A stretch of 64,000 nucleotides of DNA from Salipiger sp. CCB-MM3 (GCF_001687105.1 NZ_CP014595.1:620001-684000); one strand, 5' to 3'; positions 54,038 to 63,854 are shown, counted from the first letter of the stretch. The notes: generated by a model from the letters alone, not told the origin. Numbers and translations: made by a program.

Positions 54038-54484
54038 TTGGCCGATATCTCCAAACCCGCCTGCAGCACGACGCAGGACTATCACCTCGACGAGCAGGTG
54101 GGCTATCTGCTGCGGCGTGCCTACCAGCGCAACTGCACGATCTTCTCGGACAAGATCGACGGCGCGCTGACCCCGATGCAGTTTTCGGTGATGCACCGGC
54201 TGGCCGAAATGGGGCCGATGTCGCAGAACTTTCTGGGCCGGTCCGTCGCCATGGATGGCGCGACCACCAAAGGCGTGGTTGACCGGCTGAGCACGCGCGG
54301 CCTCTTGCACACCGAGCGCGATCCCAAGGACAAGCGCCGGCAGTTGGTGTCGCTGACCGATGCCGGACAGGCCATGGTGAACAACACCGTCGCGGGCGTG
54401 CTTGCCGTCACCGCCGAAACCCTGTCGCCGCTGCGGGCGCGCGAGCGTGAGACGTTGATCCGCCTGCTGCAGAAAATCGTCTGA
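54038..54484 (+). CDS. MarR family transcriptional regulator
   Basis: A 148-residue winged-helix regulator. QFSVMHRLAEMGPMSQNFLGRSVAMDGATTKGVVDRLSTRGL is cut here in words: the recognition-helix region holds GATTKGVVDRL, and the wing is RDPKDKRRQLVSLTDAG. No ATG exists in frame. GGAGGA at 54024-54029 lies eight bases before a TTG at 54038, which I take as the start; a TTG at 54032 is too close. It follows the liv-type genes and is convergent with the RND pump, so its target could be either. Confidence 0.85.
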   Translation: MADISKPACSTTQDYHLDEQVGYLLRRAYQRNCTIFSDKIDGALTPMQFSVMHRLAEMGPMSQNFLGRSVAMDGATTKGVVDRLSTRGLLHTERDPKDKRRQLVSLTDAGQAMVNNTVAGVLAVTAETLSPLRARERETLIRLLQKIV

Positions 54485-54499
54485 CGCCCGCGCGGCGCG

Positions 54500-57400
54500 T
54501 CAGGCCGTGCCGCCGCTGACCCTTCGCACCAGCCGCATCACCAGCACGTAGAACCCCGGCACGAGGAAGATGCCGATCACCGTCGAGGCCAGCATGCCGC
54601 CGATCACCCCGGTGCCGATGGCGTTCTGCGCCGCCGCCCCGGCCCCGCTGGCGGTGGCCAGTGGCACCACCCCGAGGATGAAGGTCAGCGCGGTCATCAG
54701 GATCGGCCGCAGGCGCAGCTGCGCCGCCTCTTGCGCCGCCTGTGCGATGCTGCGGCCCTGCGCGCGCAGGTCTTCGGCAAACTCGACGATGAGGATAGCG
54801 TTGCGCGCCGCGAGGCCGATCGTCGTCAGGATGCCAACCTTGAAGTAGACGTCGTTCGACTGGCCAAAGAGATAGGCCGCCAGCAGCGCGCCCAACAGCC
54901 CCACCGGCACCGACAGCATAACCGAGAAGGGGATCGCCCAGCTCTCGTAGAGCGCCGCCAGCGCAAGGAAGACCACCAGCCCCGAAATCGCGTAGAGCAG
55001 CGGCGCCTGCGCGCCCGACTGCTGCTCCTGATACGACAGGCCAGTCCACGCCAGCGCGTAACCGCCGTCCATGTCACTCACCAGTTCCTGCATCACCTCC
55101 ATCGCGGTGCCGGAACTGACGCCCGCCGCGGGCGAGCCGGAAACTTCGATGGCCGAGGTTGCCGAATAGCGCTGCAGACGCGGCGCCACCGGCTCCCACT
55201 TGGTGGTCATGAAGGCCGAGAAAGGCACCATCTCGCCATCCGAGTTCTTGGCGTACCAATCCATGATGTTGTCCGGCTGCATGCGGTGCTCGGCATCCGC
55301 CTGCACGATCACCGGCCGCAGTTCCGAGCCCATGATAAAATCATTCACCTCATCGCCCGAGAAGATCACCGAGAGCATCGAGTTGATCTCGGACAGCGTG
55401 AGGCCAAAGCTCTCGGCCTTCTCGCGGTCGATTTGGATGCGCAGCGCGCTCTCGTCCTCGGTGCCCGAGACGCGCACGTTGGCAATCTCTGGCCGCGCCG
55501 CGGCCTCTGCCTCCAGCGCGTCCGCGGCGTCCTGAAGGGATTCGATGCCATTGCCAGCCTGATCGACGAGGTAGAAGGAAAAGCCCCCGGTGTTGCCGAG
55601 CCCGCGAATTGCCGGCGGCTGCATCACCATGATCTGCCCGGCGCGGCTCGAGGCGAAAGCGGCAGTGGCACGTGCCGCCACGGCGCTGGCCGAAAGCGCA
55701 GGATTGTCCTCGCGCTCTTCGAAGTCGCGCAGCTTGACGAAGACCATCGCCTGGTTCTGGCCCGATCCGCTGAAGCCAAAGCCGAGCGAGGCAAAGGTGC
55801 TTTCCACCGCCTCGCCTTCCTGATTGAGCAGATAGTCCTCGACCTGTTCCAGTGTGGCCAGCGTCTGCTGGGTGGTGGCGCCTTCGGTGAGATTGATCAT
55901 CGTCATCAGCACACCCTGATCCTCGGTCGGGATGAACGAGGAGGTGAGCCGCTCATTGACCAGCCACGCGCCGCCCAGCGATCCCGCCAGCACAAGCAGC
56001 ACCAGCGCGGGCATCTTCAGCGACCAGCCGACGGCGCGGCCATAGCCCTCGGTCACCTTGGCAAGGCCGGTGTTGAACCAGCGCGCCGGGGGGAATTTCG
56101 CCGGGCCATGCGCGGGCTTCAGCAGCCGCGCCGACATCGGCGGCGAGAGGATAATCGCCATCACCAGCGACAGCGCCATCGCCGCCACCATGGTGATCGA
56201 GAACTGCCGGTAGATCACCCCGGTCGAGCCGCCAAAGAAGGCCATGGGCAGAAACACCGCCGCCAGCACCACGTTGATCCCCACAAGGGCGCTGGTGATC
56301 TGGCTCATCGAGCGTTTGGTCGCCTCATAGGCCGAGAGCTTTTCCTCCTCCATCAGACGTTCGACGTTTTCGACGACGACGATGGCGTCATCCACCAGCA
56401 GGCCGATGGCGAGCACCATGGCGAACATGGTCAGCGTGTTGATCGTGTAGCCCGTCGCCATCAGCACGCCGAACGTGCCCAGCAGCACCACCGGAACGGC
56501 GATCAGCGGCACCAGCGTGGCGCGCCAGCTTTGCAAGAAGATCATCAGCACCGCGAGCACCAGCACGATCGCCTCGAAAAGCGTGTGGTAGACCTGCTCG
56601 ATCGACAGCTCGACAAACGGCGAGGTGTCATAGGCGGTGCGGAACTCCACCCCCTCGGGCAGCGCGCTGCTCAGCGTGTCGAGCTGCGCGCGGACCCGTG
56701 CGGCGGTGTCCACGGCATTGGCGCCGGTCTCGAGATTCACCCCGAAGCCCGAAGAGTTCAGCCCGTTGAACCGCGAGTCGCCGCCGTAGTCCTCCTGCCC
56801 GATTTCGACCCGCGCCACGTCGCCCAGCCGCACCACGCCGCCCTCTTCGGACGAGCGCAGCAGGATAGAGTTGAACTCTTCCACCGTGGTCAGCTGGCTT
56901 TGGGCGGTGATCGTGGCGGTGAACTGCTGGCCACGCGTGGTGGGCTGCTCGCCCAGCGAGCCCACCGAGACCGTTGAGTTCTGCGCTGAAACCGCGCTGG
57001 TCACATCCGAGGCGGTGAGCTGGTAGCGCGCCAGCGACAGCGGATCGAGCCAGATGCGCATGGCATAGCCAGAGCCGAAGCTTTGCACGCCGCCCACCCC
57101 TTCGAGCCGCTCTATCGGCCCTTCGACACTGGTCGACATGATGTCGCCCAGCTCCAGCGTGCTGTAAGTGCCGGTGGTGTCGACCAGCGCGCCAACCATC
57201 AGGATCGACGAGGACGAGCGCGAGACGCTCACGCCTTGGCTCTGCACGGCGGTCGGCAGACGTCCCTCCACCTGACTGACCTTGGACTGCACGTCATTCT
57301 GCGCGTCCACCGGATCGATGCTTTCGTCGAAGATGATTTCGATCGACGCGCGCCCCTGCGACGAGCTGGAGGTCATGTAGAGCATGCCATCGAGGCCGGT

Positions 57401-57607
57401 CATCGCGTCTTCGATCTCGCGGGTGACCGAGTTCTGCACCGCCTCGGCGGTGGCGCCGGTGTAGGTGGCAGAGATGCGCACCGAGGTGGGCGCAATGTCG
57501 GGATATTGGCTGACCGGCAGGGTGACCACGGCGAGCGCGCCGCCCAGCATGGTGAGGATCGCCAGCACCCAAGCGAAAACCGGGCGCGCAATAAAGAAGT
57601 TACCCAT
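54500..57607 (-). CDS. RND efflux pump inner-membrane transporter (AcrB/HAE1 type)
   Basis: A 1035-residue proton-driven drug or solvent exporter. It has the double six-helix membrane layout with two large periplasmic loops. The proton-relay Asp pair is D406-D407 in GLLVDDAIVVVENV. The N-terminus FFIARPVFAWVLAI is diagnostic of the HAE1 subfamily. It lies three bases downstream of the adaptor gene. No outer-membrane channel gene is adjacent. The end is 15 bases from the convergent marR gene. Confidence 0.96.
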   Translation of the reverse strand: MGNFFIARPVFAWVLAILTMLGGALAVVTLPVSQYPDIAPTSVRISATYTGATAEAVQNSVTREIEDAMTGLDGMLYMTSSSSQGRASIEIIFDESIDPVDAQNDVQSKVSQVEGRLPTAVQSQGVSVSRSSSSILMVGALVDTTGTYSTLELGDIMSTSVEGPIERLEGVGGVQSFGSGYAMRIWLDPLSLARYQLTASDVTSAVSAQNSTVSVGSLGEQPTTRGQQFTATITAQSQLTTVEEFNSILLRSSEEGGVVRLGDVARVEIGQEDYGGDSRFNGLNSSGFGVNLETGANAVDTAARVRAQLDTLSSALPEGVEFRTAYDTSPFVELSIEQVYHTLFEAIVLVLAVLMIFLQSWRATLVPLIAVPVVLLGTFGVLMATGYTINTLTMFAMVLAIGLLVDDAIVVVENVERLMEEEKLSAYEATKRSMSQITSALVGINVVLAAVFLPMAFFGGSTGVIYRQFSITMVAAMALSLVMAIILSPPMSARLLKPAHGPAKFPPARWFNTGLAKVTEGYGRAVGWSLKMPALVLLVLAGSLGGAWLVNERLTSSFIPTEDQGVLMTMINLTEGATTQQTLATLEQVEDYLLNQEGEAVESTFASLGFGFSGSGQNQAMVFVKLRDFEEREDNPALSASAVAARATAAFASSRAGQIMVMQPPAIRGLGNTGGFSFYLVDQAGNGIESLQDAADALEAEAAARPEIANVRVSGTEDESALRIQIDREKAESFGLTLSEINSMLSVIFSGDEVNDFIMGSELRPVIVQADAEHRMQPDNIMDWYAKNSDGEMVPFSAFMTTKWEPVAPRLQRYSATSAIEVSGSPAAGVSSGTAMEVMQELVSDMDGGYALAWTGLSYQEQQSGAQAPLLYAISGLVVFLALAALYESWAIPFSVMLSVPVGLLGALLAAYLFGQSNDVYFKVGILTTIGLAARNAILIVEFAEDLRAQGRSIAQAAQEAAQLRLRPILMTALTFILGVVPLATASGAGAAAQNAIGTGVIGGMLASTVIGIFLVPGFYVLVMRLVRRVSGGTA

Positions 57608-57610
57608 GGA

Positions 57611-58804
57611 TCAGCCCTCGTTCTCCGAGGGCGCGCCGCCGAAGCTTTCGGCCTCACCATCGCTGCGGGTGACCACGCCAGTCTCCGAGATCGCCACCTC
57701 CACCGGGGTGACCGATGCGCCGTCCTGCAGGTTGCGCAGACCGTCGACGATCAGCTGCTCTCCGGCTTCGACGCCTTCGCTCACCATCCACGCGTTGTTG
57801 TAGCTGCCATCGTAGGTGAGCGTGCGTTTCACCGCCGTGCCGTCCTGATAGACAAAGGCAGTCAGCGTGCCGTCAGAGGCGCGCGAGGTGGCGTTCTGTG
57901 GCACCAGAACGGCGGGCGTGGTGCCGAAGGTCAGCTTCACGCGCAGGAACTGTCCCGGCAGGATGCCCCGGCGCGGGTTGTCGAAGCGCAGGCGCACCAC
58001 CGAAGTGCCGGTGGTGGTCGACACGCTGACCGGCGGCGAAACAAAGGTGCCCTGCCCTTCGAACATCGCGCCATTCTCCAGCTCCAGCTCTGCCTCGATC
58101 CTCTCGCCGCGATTGAGCGAGCCCTGATCGAGCCGCGCGCGGGTCTGCTGGATGCGCGTGATCGACTCCTGCACGTCGACATAAATCGGGTCGATCCGCG
58201 TCACGGTGGTCAGCTCGTCCGACTGGTTGGCGGTGACCAGATCGCCGACAGACACCTCCGGCAGCACCGCGATGCCGTCAATCGGGCTGGCGATCTCGGT
58301 GCGGTCGAGATCGAGCTGCGCCAGTTCCAGAGCCGCCTGCGCCGCGCTGAGCGTCGCCTTGGCCTGCATCACGTCGACCTCAGCAGTGTCCACATCCGCC
58401 GCCGTCACCCCGGTGCCGACCAGCTTTTGATAGCGCGAGAGCGTCGCTTCGGCGCTGCGCTGCGCCGCCTCGGCGCCCGCCACATCCGCCTCTGCCGCCG
58501 CCACATCGGCCTGATAGGTGTCGCCGTCGATGCGGAAGAGCACGTCGCCCTTTTTCACGTCGCTGCCCGGCTCGTAGAGGATTTCCGAGATCACCCCGTC
58601 GACGCGCGGGCGGATCGCCACTTCTTCGAAGGCGGTGGACCGCCCCGGCAGCGTCACCGAATAGGGAACCTCGGCCGTCTCAAGGGTGATCACCCCGACC
58701 TCACGGGCGGCTTGCTGCGCGTGCAGCGCAGCGTTGGGCAGGATCAGCGCAAAGGCAGTTGCAAGGGCCCGTGCGGTGCGGGCGGCGGTGCGGCGATGCG
58801 CCAT
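57611..58804 (-). CDS. RND efflux pump periplasmic adaptor (membrane fusion protein)
   Basis: A 397-residue exported adaptor joining the RND pump to an outer-membrane channel. A signal peptide of about 30 residues ends in LHAQ. Lipoyl half-motifs (GVISEILYEPGSDVKKGDVLFRID split by a helical hairpin rich in Ala/Gln/Glu, then ASPIDGIAVLPEVSVGD) and a beta-barrel domain follow. No lipoprotein Cys is visible. First gene of the two-gene pump operon. Confidence 0.95.
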   Translation of the reverse strand: MAHRRTAARTARALATAFALILPNAALHAQQAAREVGVITLETAEVPYSVTLPGRSTAFEEVAIRPRVDGVISEILYEPGSDVKKGDVLFRIDGDTYQADVAAAEADVAGAEAAQRSAEATLSRYQKLVGTGVTAADVDTAEVDVMQAKATLSAAQAALELAQLDLDRTEIASPIDGIAVLPEVSVGDLVTANQSDELTTVTRIDPIYVDVQESITRIQQTRARLDQGSLNRGERIEAELELENGAMFEGQGTFVSPPVSVSTTTGTSVVRLRFDNPRRGILPGQFLRVKLTFGTTPAVLVPQNATSRASDGTLTAFVYQDGTAVKRTLTYDGSYNNAWMVSEGVEAGEQLIVDGLRNLQDGASVTPVEVAISETGVVTRSDGEAESFGGAPSENEG

Positions 58805-58927
58805 CTTCGTCTCCTTCGGTCGGTCGCGCGGGTAGGACGTTCCCGCACGAAGCCTTGTTACGCCGGCAAGATGACTTCCCGTCGCGGCATTTCAAAATTT
58901 TTCCCACCCGGCGCAATGATAACACGA

Positions 58928-58964
58928 AAAAGGCGCCTCCCGCCGGACTGCGGAAGGCGCCTTT
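58928..58964 (-). terminator. Intrinsic terminator of the opg operon
   Basis: AAAGGCGCCTCCCGC pairs with GCGGAAGGCGCCTTT around a short loop; on the minus strand a run of T follows (CCTTTTTCG). It is about 24 bases after the opgC stop and before the adaptor gene promoter. Confidence 0.92.
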
Positions 58965-58987
58965 CGATCCAAAGTGTCAGATCTGGC

Positions 58988-60229
58988 TCAGCCGGTGCGA
59001 CGCTTGCCGCTGCTGGCCACCAGCCCGCCCTGCGCGCTTGGCGCGCTGCCACGCGGAGCGGCTTTGCGCGCCGAGCCCAGCCAAGCGGTGATCAGCATGA
59101 TCACGATGCCCAGCGGCGGCAGCCCCCAGCCCATCCATGTGGAGAGCGGGTTGCCTGCCATGTAGACTTGGAACATCAGTGACACCACGGTGCCGGTGCA
59201 GAAGACCAGCAGGCCCTGTTGCCCCAGCAGGCGCAGCGGCGCGGCGGCCTTGTGCGCGCAGGCGCGAGTGACCCAAGGCAGGCACGACAGCACATAGGCC
59301 AGCGCCAGAATGTTGAGCAGCCGCGGCAGCGCCACGAAGGTCTTGTCATGGGTGGTCAGGTGGAACGGAATGCCCGCCTGATAGAGCCGCGCCATCTGGT
59401 GGTTGATCACGTCGCCCACCGCCGGCACGAACTTCCACACCAGCGCCAGCACGCAAAAGCCAAGACAGGCCCAGAAGAGCGCGCGTGATTTCGGCACGAA
59501 GCGCTCGCCGCGGCGCATGCCAAGCCCGGTGAGCGCGCCCAGCACGAACAGCAGTTGCCACGAGATCGGGTTGAAGAACCAGCCGCCGGGATTGGGGAAG
59601 TTCGGCAGGTTGAGTCGCCACAGCCCCGCCGCCATCCAGATGACCAGCGAGAGGGTCAGCAGCGCCCAAGGCCGCCACAGCCCGATCATCAGCATCAGCG
59701 GCGCGAAGAGCAGCAGCACCGAATAGGCTGGCAGGATGTTCACATAGCCCAACTGGTGCGTCAGCGCGGCAATGCCGAAGAGCGCTTCGCCGGTGTTGCC
59801 GAAGACCTGCCGCAGGTTGATCTGCTCCAGCAGCTCGGGCATCGCGTAAATCCCTGCCGCCGCAGAGAAGATCGCGATCGCCCACACCGTCATGAAGATA
59901 TGCGCGAGGTAAAGCGTCCAGCTGCGTTTCCACATGGGAGCGATACCATTCCATAGCCCATGCTCGGCGCGTGCCTCGGACGTCAGCCGCCCCGAATAGG
60001 CCAGCGCGGCGGCAAGGCCCGACATCAGGAAAAAGGCCTCGGCGGCATCGGAATGGGTGAAATTGCGAATGGTCAGATATTCGTAAGGGTTGCCCGGCAC
60101 ATGGTCGATGAAGATCATCACCAGCGCCAGCCCGCGAAAGGCGTCGATGCGCGGATCGCGCGGACGCCGGGCGCCGGTGGCCTTCCCTGCGGGGAAGGAC
60201 ACCAGCTTTGTGCCATCAGGCTGCGACAT
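58988..60229 (-). CDS. opgC: OpgC succinyltransferase of periplasmic glucans
   Basis: A 413-residue inner-membrane protein with about ten hydrophobic segments and the OpgC/acyltransferase-3-like start RDPRIDAFRGLALVMIFIDH. In R. sphaeroides the equivalent gene adds succinyl groups to the glucans. It overlaps the opgH end by 14 bases. ATG at 60229 is preferred over in-frame starts upstream inside opgH. Confidence 0.93.
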   Translation of the reverse strand: MSQPDGTKLVSFPAGKATGARRPRDPRIDAFRGLALVMIFIDHVPGNPYEYLTIRNFTHSDAAEAFFLMSGLAAALAYSGRLTSEARAEHGLWNGIAPMWKRSWTLYLAHIFMTVWAIAIFSAAAGIYAMPELLEQINLRQVFGNTGEALFGIAALTHQLGYVNILPAYSVLLLFAPLMLMIGLWRPWALLTLSLVIWMAAGLWRLNLPNFPNPGGWFFNPISWQLLFVLGALTGLGMRRGERFVPKSRALFWACLGFCVLALVWKFVPAVGDVINHQMARLYQAGIPFHLTTHDKTFVALPRLLNILALAYVLSCLPWVTRACAHKAAAPLRLLGQQGLLVFCTGTVVSLMFQVYMAGNPLSTWMGWGLPPLGIVIMLITAWLGSARKAAPRGSAPSAQGGLVASSGKRRTG

Positions 60230-62009
60230 GATGAGGTTCCTTGGCACCGGTTCCGGGTTCCGGCTGCGGCGCCTGCGGCGCATTGGTCCACTGCGCGAGG
60301 ATCTCGCGGTAAGAGACCACCACCGGCGACGGGTTGCCTTCGTCCGGTGTGACGAACAGCTTGTGGGTCAGCGGACGCGAGGTCCAGGCGATCAGCAGCG
60401 GCGCAAAGAGCATCGGCAGGCAGACCGGCAGCAGCCACGGCACCAGATCGCGCGACAGCCAAAAGGTCACCCCCAGCGCCACGGCGCCGGTCACGGTGAT
60501 CCACGCCCCCGCGCGCAGGCCCTGCATGATGGTCAGCTGGCCCTCACCGCGCTGGCTCGACGGCCAGCCACCATCGCGGCCCGACAGCACCTGCAGCACG
60601 GCTTTGGTCTGATACATCAACATCAGCGGCGCGATCAGCGAGGTCAGCAGCACCTCGACGATCACCGACCAGAAGGCCCGCATCACACCACCAAATCCGG
60701 CGACCCGGTGGGTCAGCGCGCTCTCGGTGAGAATGGCGAACTTGGGCATGATCAGCAGCCCAAAGATGCCGATCATCAGCGCGATCATCTCTTTGGTGCG
60801 ATCGCTCGGGAAGACCGGGAACAGCAGGTGCGGCTCGGGGAAATAATCCGGCGGCGGCGCGGTCACGGCGGCGATCACCGAGGCGACGAGGAAGCCGAAC
60901 CAGAGCAGCGACACCAGATAGGAGAAGATGCCAAGAATGAAAACAAAGCGGCTCCACGGCGCAAGGCCGGGCGCCATCACCAGCCGGATGTGCTGGAGGT
61001 TGCCCTGACACCAGCGGCGGTCGCGCTTGGCAAAGGAGAGCAGGTTTTCGGGGCCTTCCTCGAAGGAGCCGTCGATGCTGGCATCCACCTGAACCTTCCA
61101 GCCACCACGGGCGAGCAGCGCCGCCTCGACGTAGTCATGGCTGAGGATATGGCCACCAAAGGGGGCCTTGCCCTGCAGTTCCGGCAGGCCGCAGCTTTCC
61201 GCAAAGGCGCGCACGCGGACGATCGCATTGTGGCCCCAGAACGGGCCAGTGGCGCCCTGCATCCGCGCAAGACCACGGGTGAACACCGGGCCATGGAAGG
61301 CTGCGGCGAATTGCATGGCGCGACCAAAGAAGCTGCGCCCGCCCACGACGCGCGGCAGCGTCTGCAGCAGACCCATCTGCGGATCGGCCTGCATCCGAGC
61401 GATCATTTGACGGATGGCGCTGCCTTCCATCAGACTGTCGGCGTCGAGGATCACGGCAAACTCATAGGCCCCGCCGGAGCGGCGGAAGAAATCCTCGATA
61501 TTGCCCGCCTTGCGCCCGCGGTTGTCCTCGCGGCGGCGGTAGAAGACACGCCCCTGCCCGCCCGTGGTGTCGAGCAGCTTCACGAAAGCCGCGCGCTCTG
61601 CCGCGGCCGCCGCGTCGTCGCGCGTGTCCGACAGGATCGCCACATCGGCCTCGACGCCCGCATCCCGGATCGAGCGATCCATGGCTGCGATGCGCGCAAA
61701 GGTGGCCAGCGGGTCCTCGTTACAGATCGGCACCAGCACGGCTGTGCGCGGCTGCGGAAGTTGCAGGTCCACGGGCGCGCGGCGGCGCATGGGGGCCAGT
61801 CCCGACAACGCCAGCGCGGCCCCCCATGCGAGCCATGCGGTGGTTACAAGGATCAGTCCGGCGCGCACAAAGTCCCACACGGCAACGCCATCTTGCAGCG
61901 CCACTTCGAGAAGCAGCGCCGTGGCGGTGCCAGCGGCAGCCAGCGCGAAGAGAGCCGCCAGAAAGCGGGTGGCGACCGTCTTGCGGTCGGGCGAGGGCAG
62001 AACGGGCAT
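60216..62009 (-). CDS. opgH: Glucans biosynthesis glucosyltransferase OpgH
   Basis: A 597-residue inner-membrane GT2 enzyme that polymerises UDP-glucose into the beta-1,2 glucan backbone. Two N-terminal membrane segments come before the catalytic domain (AVLVPICNED, ILDADSLMEG with the DXD-type motif, HDYVEAALL, and QXXRW as DRRWCQGN), followed by further membrane segments. It is shorter at the N-terminus than E. coli OpgH, as in R. sphaeroides. It lies ten bases after opgI. Confidence 0.96.
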   Translation of the reverse strand: MPVLPSPDRKTVATRFLAALFALAAAGTATALLLEVALQDGVAVWDFVRAGLILVTTAWLAWGAALALSGLAPMRRRAPVDLQLPQPRTAVLVPICNEDPLATFARIAAMDRSIRDAGVEADVAILSDTRDDAAAAAERAAFVKLLDTTGGQGRVFYRRREDNRGRKAGNIEDFFRRSGGAYEFAVILDADSLMEGSAIRQMIARMQADPQMGLLQTLPRVVGGRSFFGRAMQFAAAFHGPVFTRGLARMQGATGPFWGHNAIVRVRAFAESCGLPELQGKAPFGGHILSHDYVEAALLARGGWKVQVDASIDGSFEEGPENLLSFAKRDRRWCQGNLQHIRLVMAPGLAPWSRFVFILGIFSYLVSLLWFGFLVASVIAAVTAPPPDYFPEPHLLFPVFPSDRTKEMIALMIGIFGLLIMPKFAILTESALTHRVAGFGGVMRAFWSVIVEVLLTSLIAPLMLMYQTKAVLQVLSGRDGGWPSSQRGEGQLTIMQGLRAGAWITVTGAVALGVTFWLSRDLVPWLLPVCLPMLFAPLLIAWTSRPLTHKLFVTPDEGNPSPVVVSYREILAQWTNAPQAPQPEPGTGAKEPHHVAA

Positions 62010-62019
62010 TGGCGTGTCC

Positions 62020-62202
62020 TTACGCTCTCTGGCCCGGCATGATAACGCGCAGGATCATTTCAGGCAGCGACGCACGCTCGGCGCGCGGCGCCTCGACGTC
62101 CTGACGCGGCATTTCCATAGGTGCCTCGGGCGGAGCCCAATGCGGCATTTCGACGGCCCGTGTTTCGGTCACGTCCAGATCTTTCATCGGTTCAGCATTC
62201 AT
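62020..62202 (-). CDS. opgI: OpgI-like small protein
   Basis: A 60-residue acidic/proline-rich protein (MNAEPMKDLDVTETRAVEMP at the start, SLPEMILRVIMPGQRA at the end) between opgG and opgH. The ATG at 62202 overlaps the opgG stop as ATGA; another ATG four codons upstream is possible. Its position and size match opgI of the R. sphaeroides opgGIH operon. No domain is visible, and its role is not known. Confidence 0.75.
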   Translation of the reverse strand: MNAEPMKDLDVTETRAVEMPHWAPPEAPMEMPRQDVEAPRAERASLPEMILRVIMPGQRA

Positions 62203-63854
62203 TCCTTCACCCATTGATAAGTCCAGGTTTCGGTAAGAGTACGTCCATAACCTTTGAGCCCCGCCTTAAGCTCTGCCACCGCCCCGTCCGGAGCTTCGAC
62301 TTCAAGCACAAGGCGCCATGTCTCGGTTCCCGAGATCCGGCTCACAACCGCTTCGGCAATCTCGCCGTTCGCGGCACTCACTGAAGGTTCAACCTCGGCA
62401 CCGGCAGGAAGTTCCCCCAAAGTGCCACCTTCGAAATCGATGACGAATTTCCGCCGACCGTTGTCCTCGTCGGTTCCAGAAATGCCGCCCTTGCCGACCC
62501 GTGTGCGTACCACGCGGGCCCGATCTACCGCACCGTCACCCTCGGGGGACATCCCCCAGTGCAGGCGATAGGCGAACTCCAGCGCATCGCCGGCCTTGGT
62601 TTCCGCCTTGGGGATCCAGAAGGCGACGATATTGTCGTTGCCTTCGAGGTCCGAGGGGATCTCGACCAGCCGCACCGAGCCTTCGCCCCAGTCGCCGATC
62701 GGCTCGACCAGCAGCGTCGGGCGCTTCTCGTAGTGCGCCTGCGCGTCGAGGTAATGCTCGAACTCGCGGTTGCGCTGCACCAGACCGAATTTCACCGGGC
62801 TCAACGCCCCGAAGTAAGAACTGGCAAGGCGCGGCGGGTTGTTGAGCGGGCGGAAGAAGGTCTCGCCGCCCTGCGTGGTCAGCACCAGCGCTTCGCTGTC
62901 GTGCACCGCCGGGCGGAAATCATCGAAATCGCCCATGTCGGGACCGCCAAACAGGAACATCGAGGTCAGCGGCGCGATGCCCAGCTGCTGGATGTCGTTG
63001 CGCAGGTAGAGGCGCGCGGTCACGTCGATACGGGTGTCTTCGCCCGGGCGCACCACGAAACGATAGGCGCCGGTCACCGAAGCGCTGCTGAGCGCGGCGT
63101 AGATGGTGATGTGCTCGGCGCCGGGACCGGGGCGCTCCAGCCAGAAGTTGTCGAAGCGCGGGAACTCTTCGACGCCCGACAGGCCGGTGTTGACCGCCAG
63201 ACCCCGCGCGCTGAGCCCGTAGAGATTTCCCCGGCCAAGCGCCCGGAAATAGCTCGCCCCGAGAAAGGCGACGAGCTCGTCGAACGTGTCGGCGCGGTTG
63301 AGCGGATTGTGCAGGCGAAACCCGGCGACGCCGGGCATTTCCGCGTCAGCGGGAATCTCGGTCTTCACATCGGAATAGTCGAAATCCGAGGTCGAGAAAT
63401 GCATCTCTTTGGCATGACCATCGACCACTTCATGCAGGCGCACCGGCTGTTTGAACAGCCAGCCCAGATGAAAGGCCTGCAGCCGGAAGGTATCGTCGGG
63501 CAGATCGGCCCAACGCGCCTGATCCTTGTCAAAGCGGATGCGCTGATAGCCGTCGTAATCAAGCTCTGCCAGGAAGCCTTCGACCTGCTCGGGCTCTTTC
63601 TGCTCTTCTTGCGCGGCGCGCGCCATCTGCTCGGACAGAATGTCGAAGGAGAATGGAACGCCCTGCGCTTCGGGTGCATTGGTCTTTTGATCGCCCTCGC
63701 CGTCCGCAGCTTCCTGCGCGGCAAGTGGGCCAGCAGCGACGAGCGCAGGCATGGCGACAGATCCCGCCAGGCGGGTTAGGAATTGGCGTCTATTTTGACG
63801 CGCCACGGCTGCGCGTCCGGACACAACGGGACTCTGGTTCGGAAACTTCCGCAA
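62199..63854 (-). CDS. opgG: Glucans biosynthesis protein OpgG
   Basis: A periplasmic beta-sandwich protein needed for glucan branching/backbone assembly, about 551 residues. A Tat signal is seen: RRQFLTRLAGS then a hydrophobic stretch ending PLAAQ. Mature blocks FSFDILSEQMARAA and YDGYQRIRFDKDQARW match the OpgG/OpgD family. No ATG lies in a suitable place. TTG at 63854 has GGAG seven bases upstream and is taken as the start; GTG at 63824 would give a 15-residue n-region and is the main alternative. First gene of opgGIHC. Confidence 0.92.
   Translation of the reverse strand: MRKFPNQSPVVSGRAAVARQNRRQFLTRLAGSVAMPALVAAGPLAAQEAADGEGDQKTNAPEAQGVPFSFDILSEQMARAAQEEQKEPEQVEGFLAELDYDGYQRIRFDKDQARWADLPDDTFRLQAFHLGWLFKQPVRLHEVVDGHAKEMHFSTSDFDYSDVKTEIPADAEMPGVAGFRLHNPLNRADTFDELVAFLGASYFRALGRGNLYGLSARGLAVNTGLSGVEEFPRFDNFWLERPGPGAEHITIYAALSSASVTGAYRFVVRPGEDTRIDVTARLYLRNDIQQLGIAPLTSMFLFGGPDMGDFDDFRPAVHDSEALVLTTQGGETFFRPLNNPPRLASSYFGALSPVKFGLVQRNREFEHYLDAQAHYEKRPTLLVEPIGDWGEGSVRLVEIPSDLEGNDNIVAFWIPKAETKAGDALEFAYRLHWGMSPEGDGAVDRARVVRTRVGKGGISGTDEDNGRRKFVIDFEGGTLGELPAGAEVEPSVSAANGEIAEAVVSRISGTETWRLVLEVEAPDGAVAELKAGLKGYGRTLTETWTYQWVKE

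Noticed and set aside
54731..59182. Two very long plus-strand open frames opposite the RND pump and adaptor
   Set aside because: Both are shadows from high GC content; the minus strand gives intact pump proteins with all motifs.
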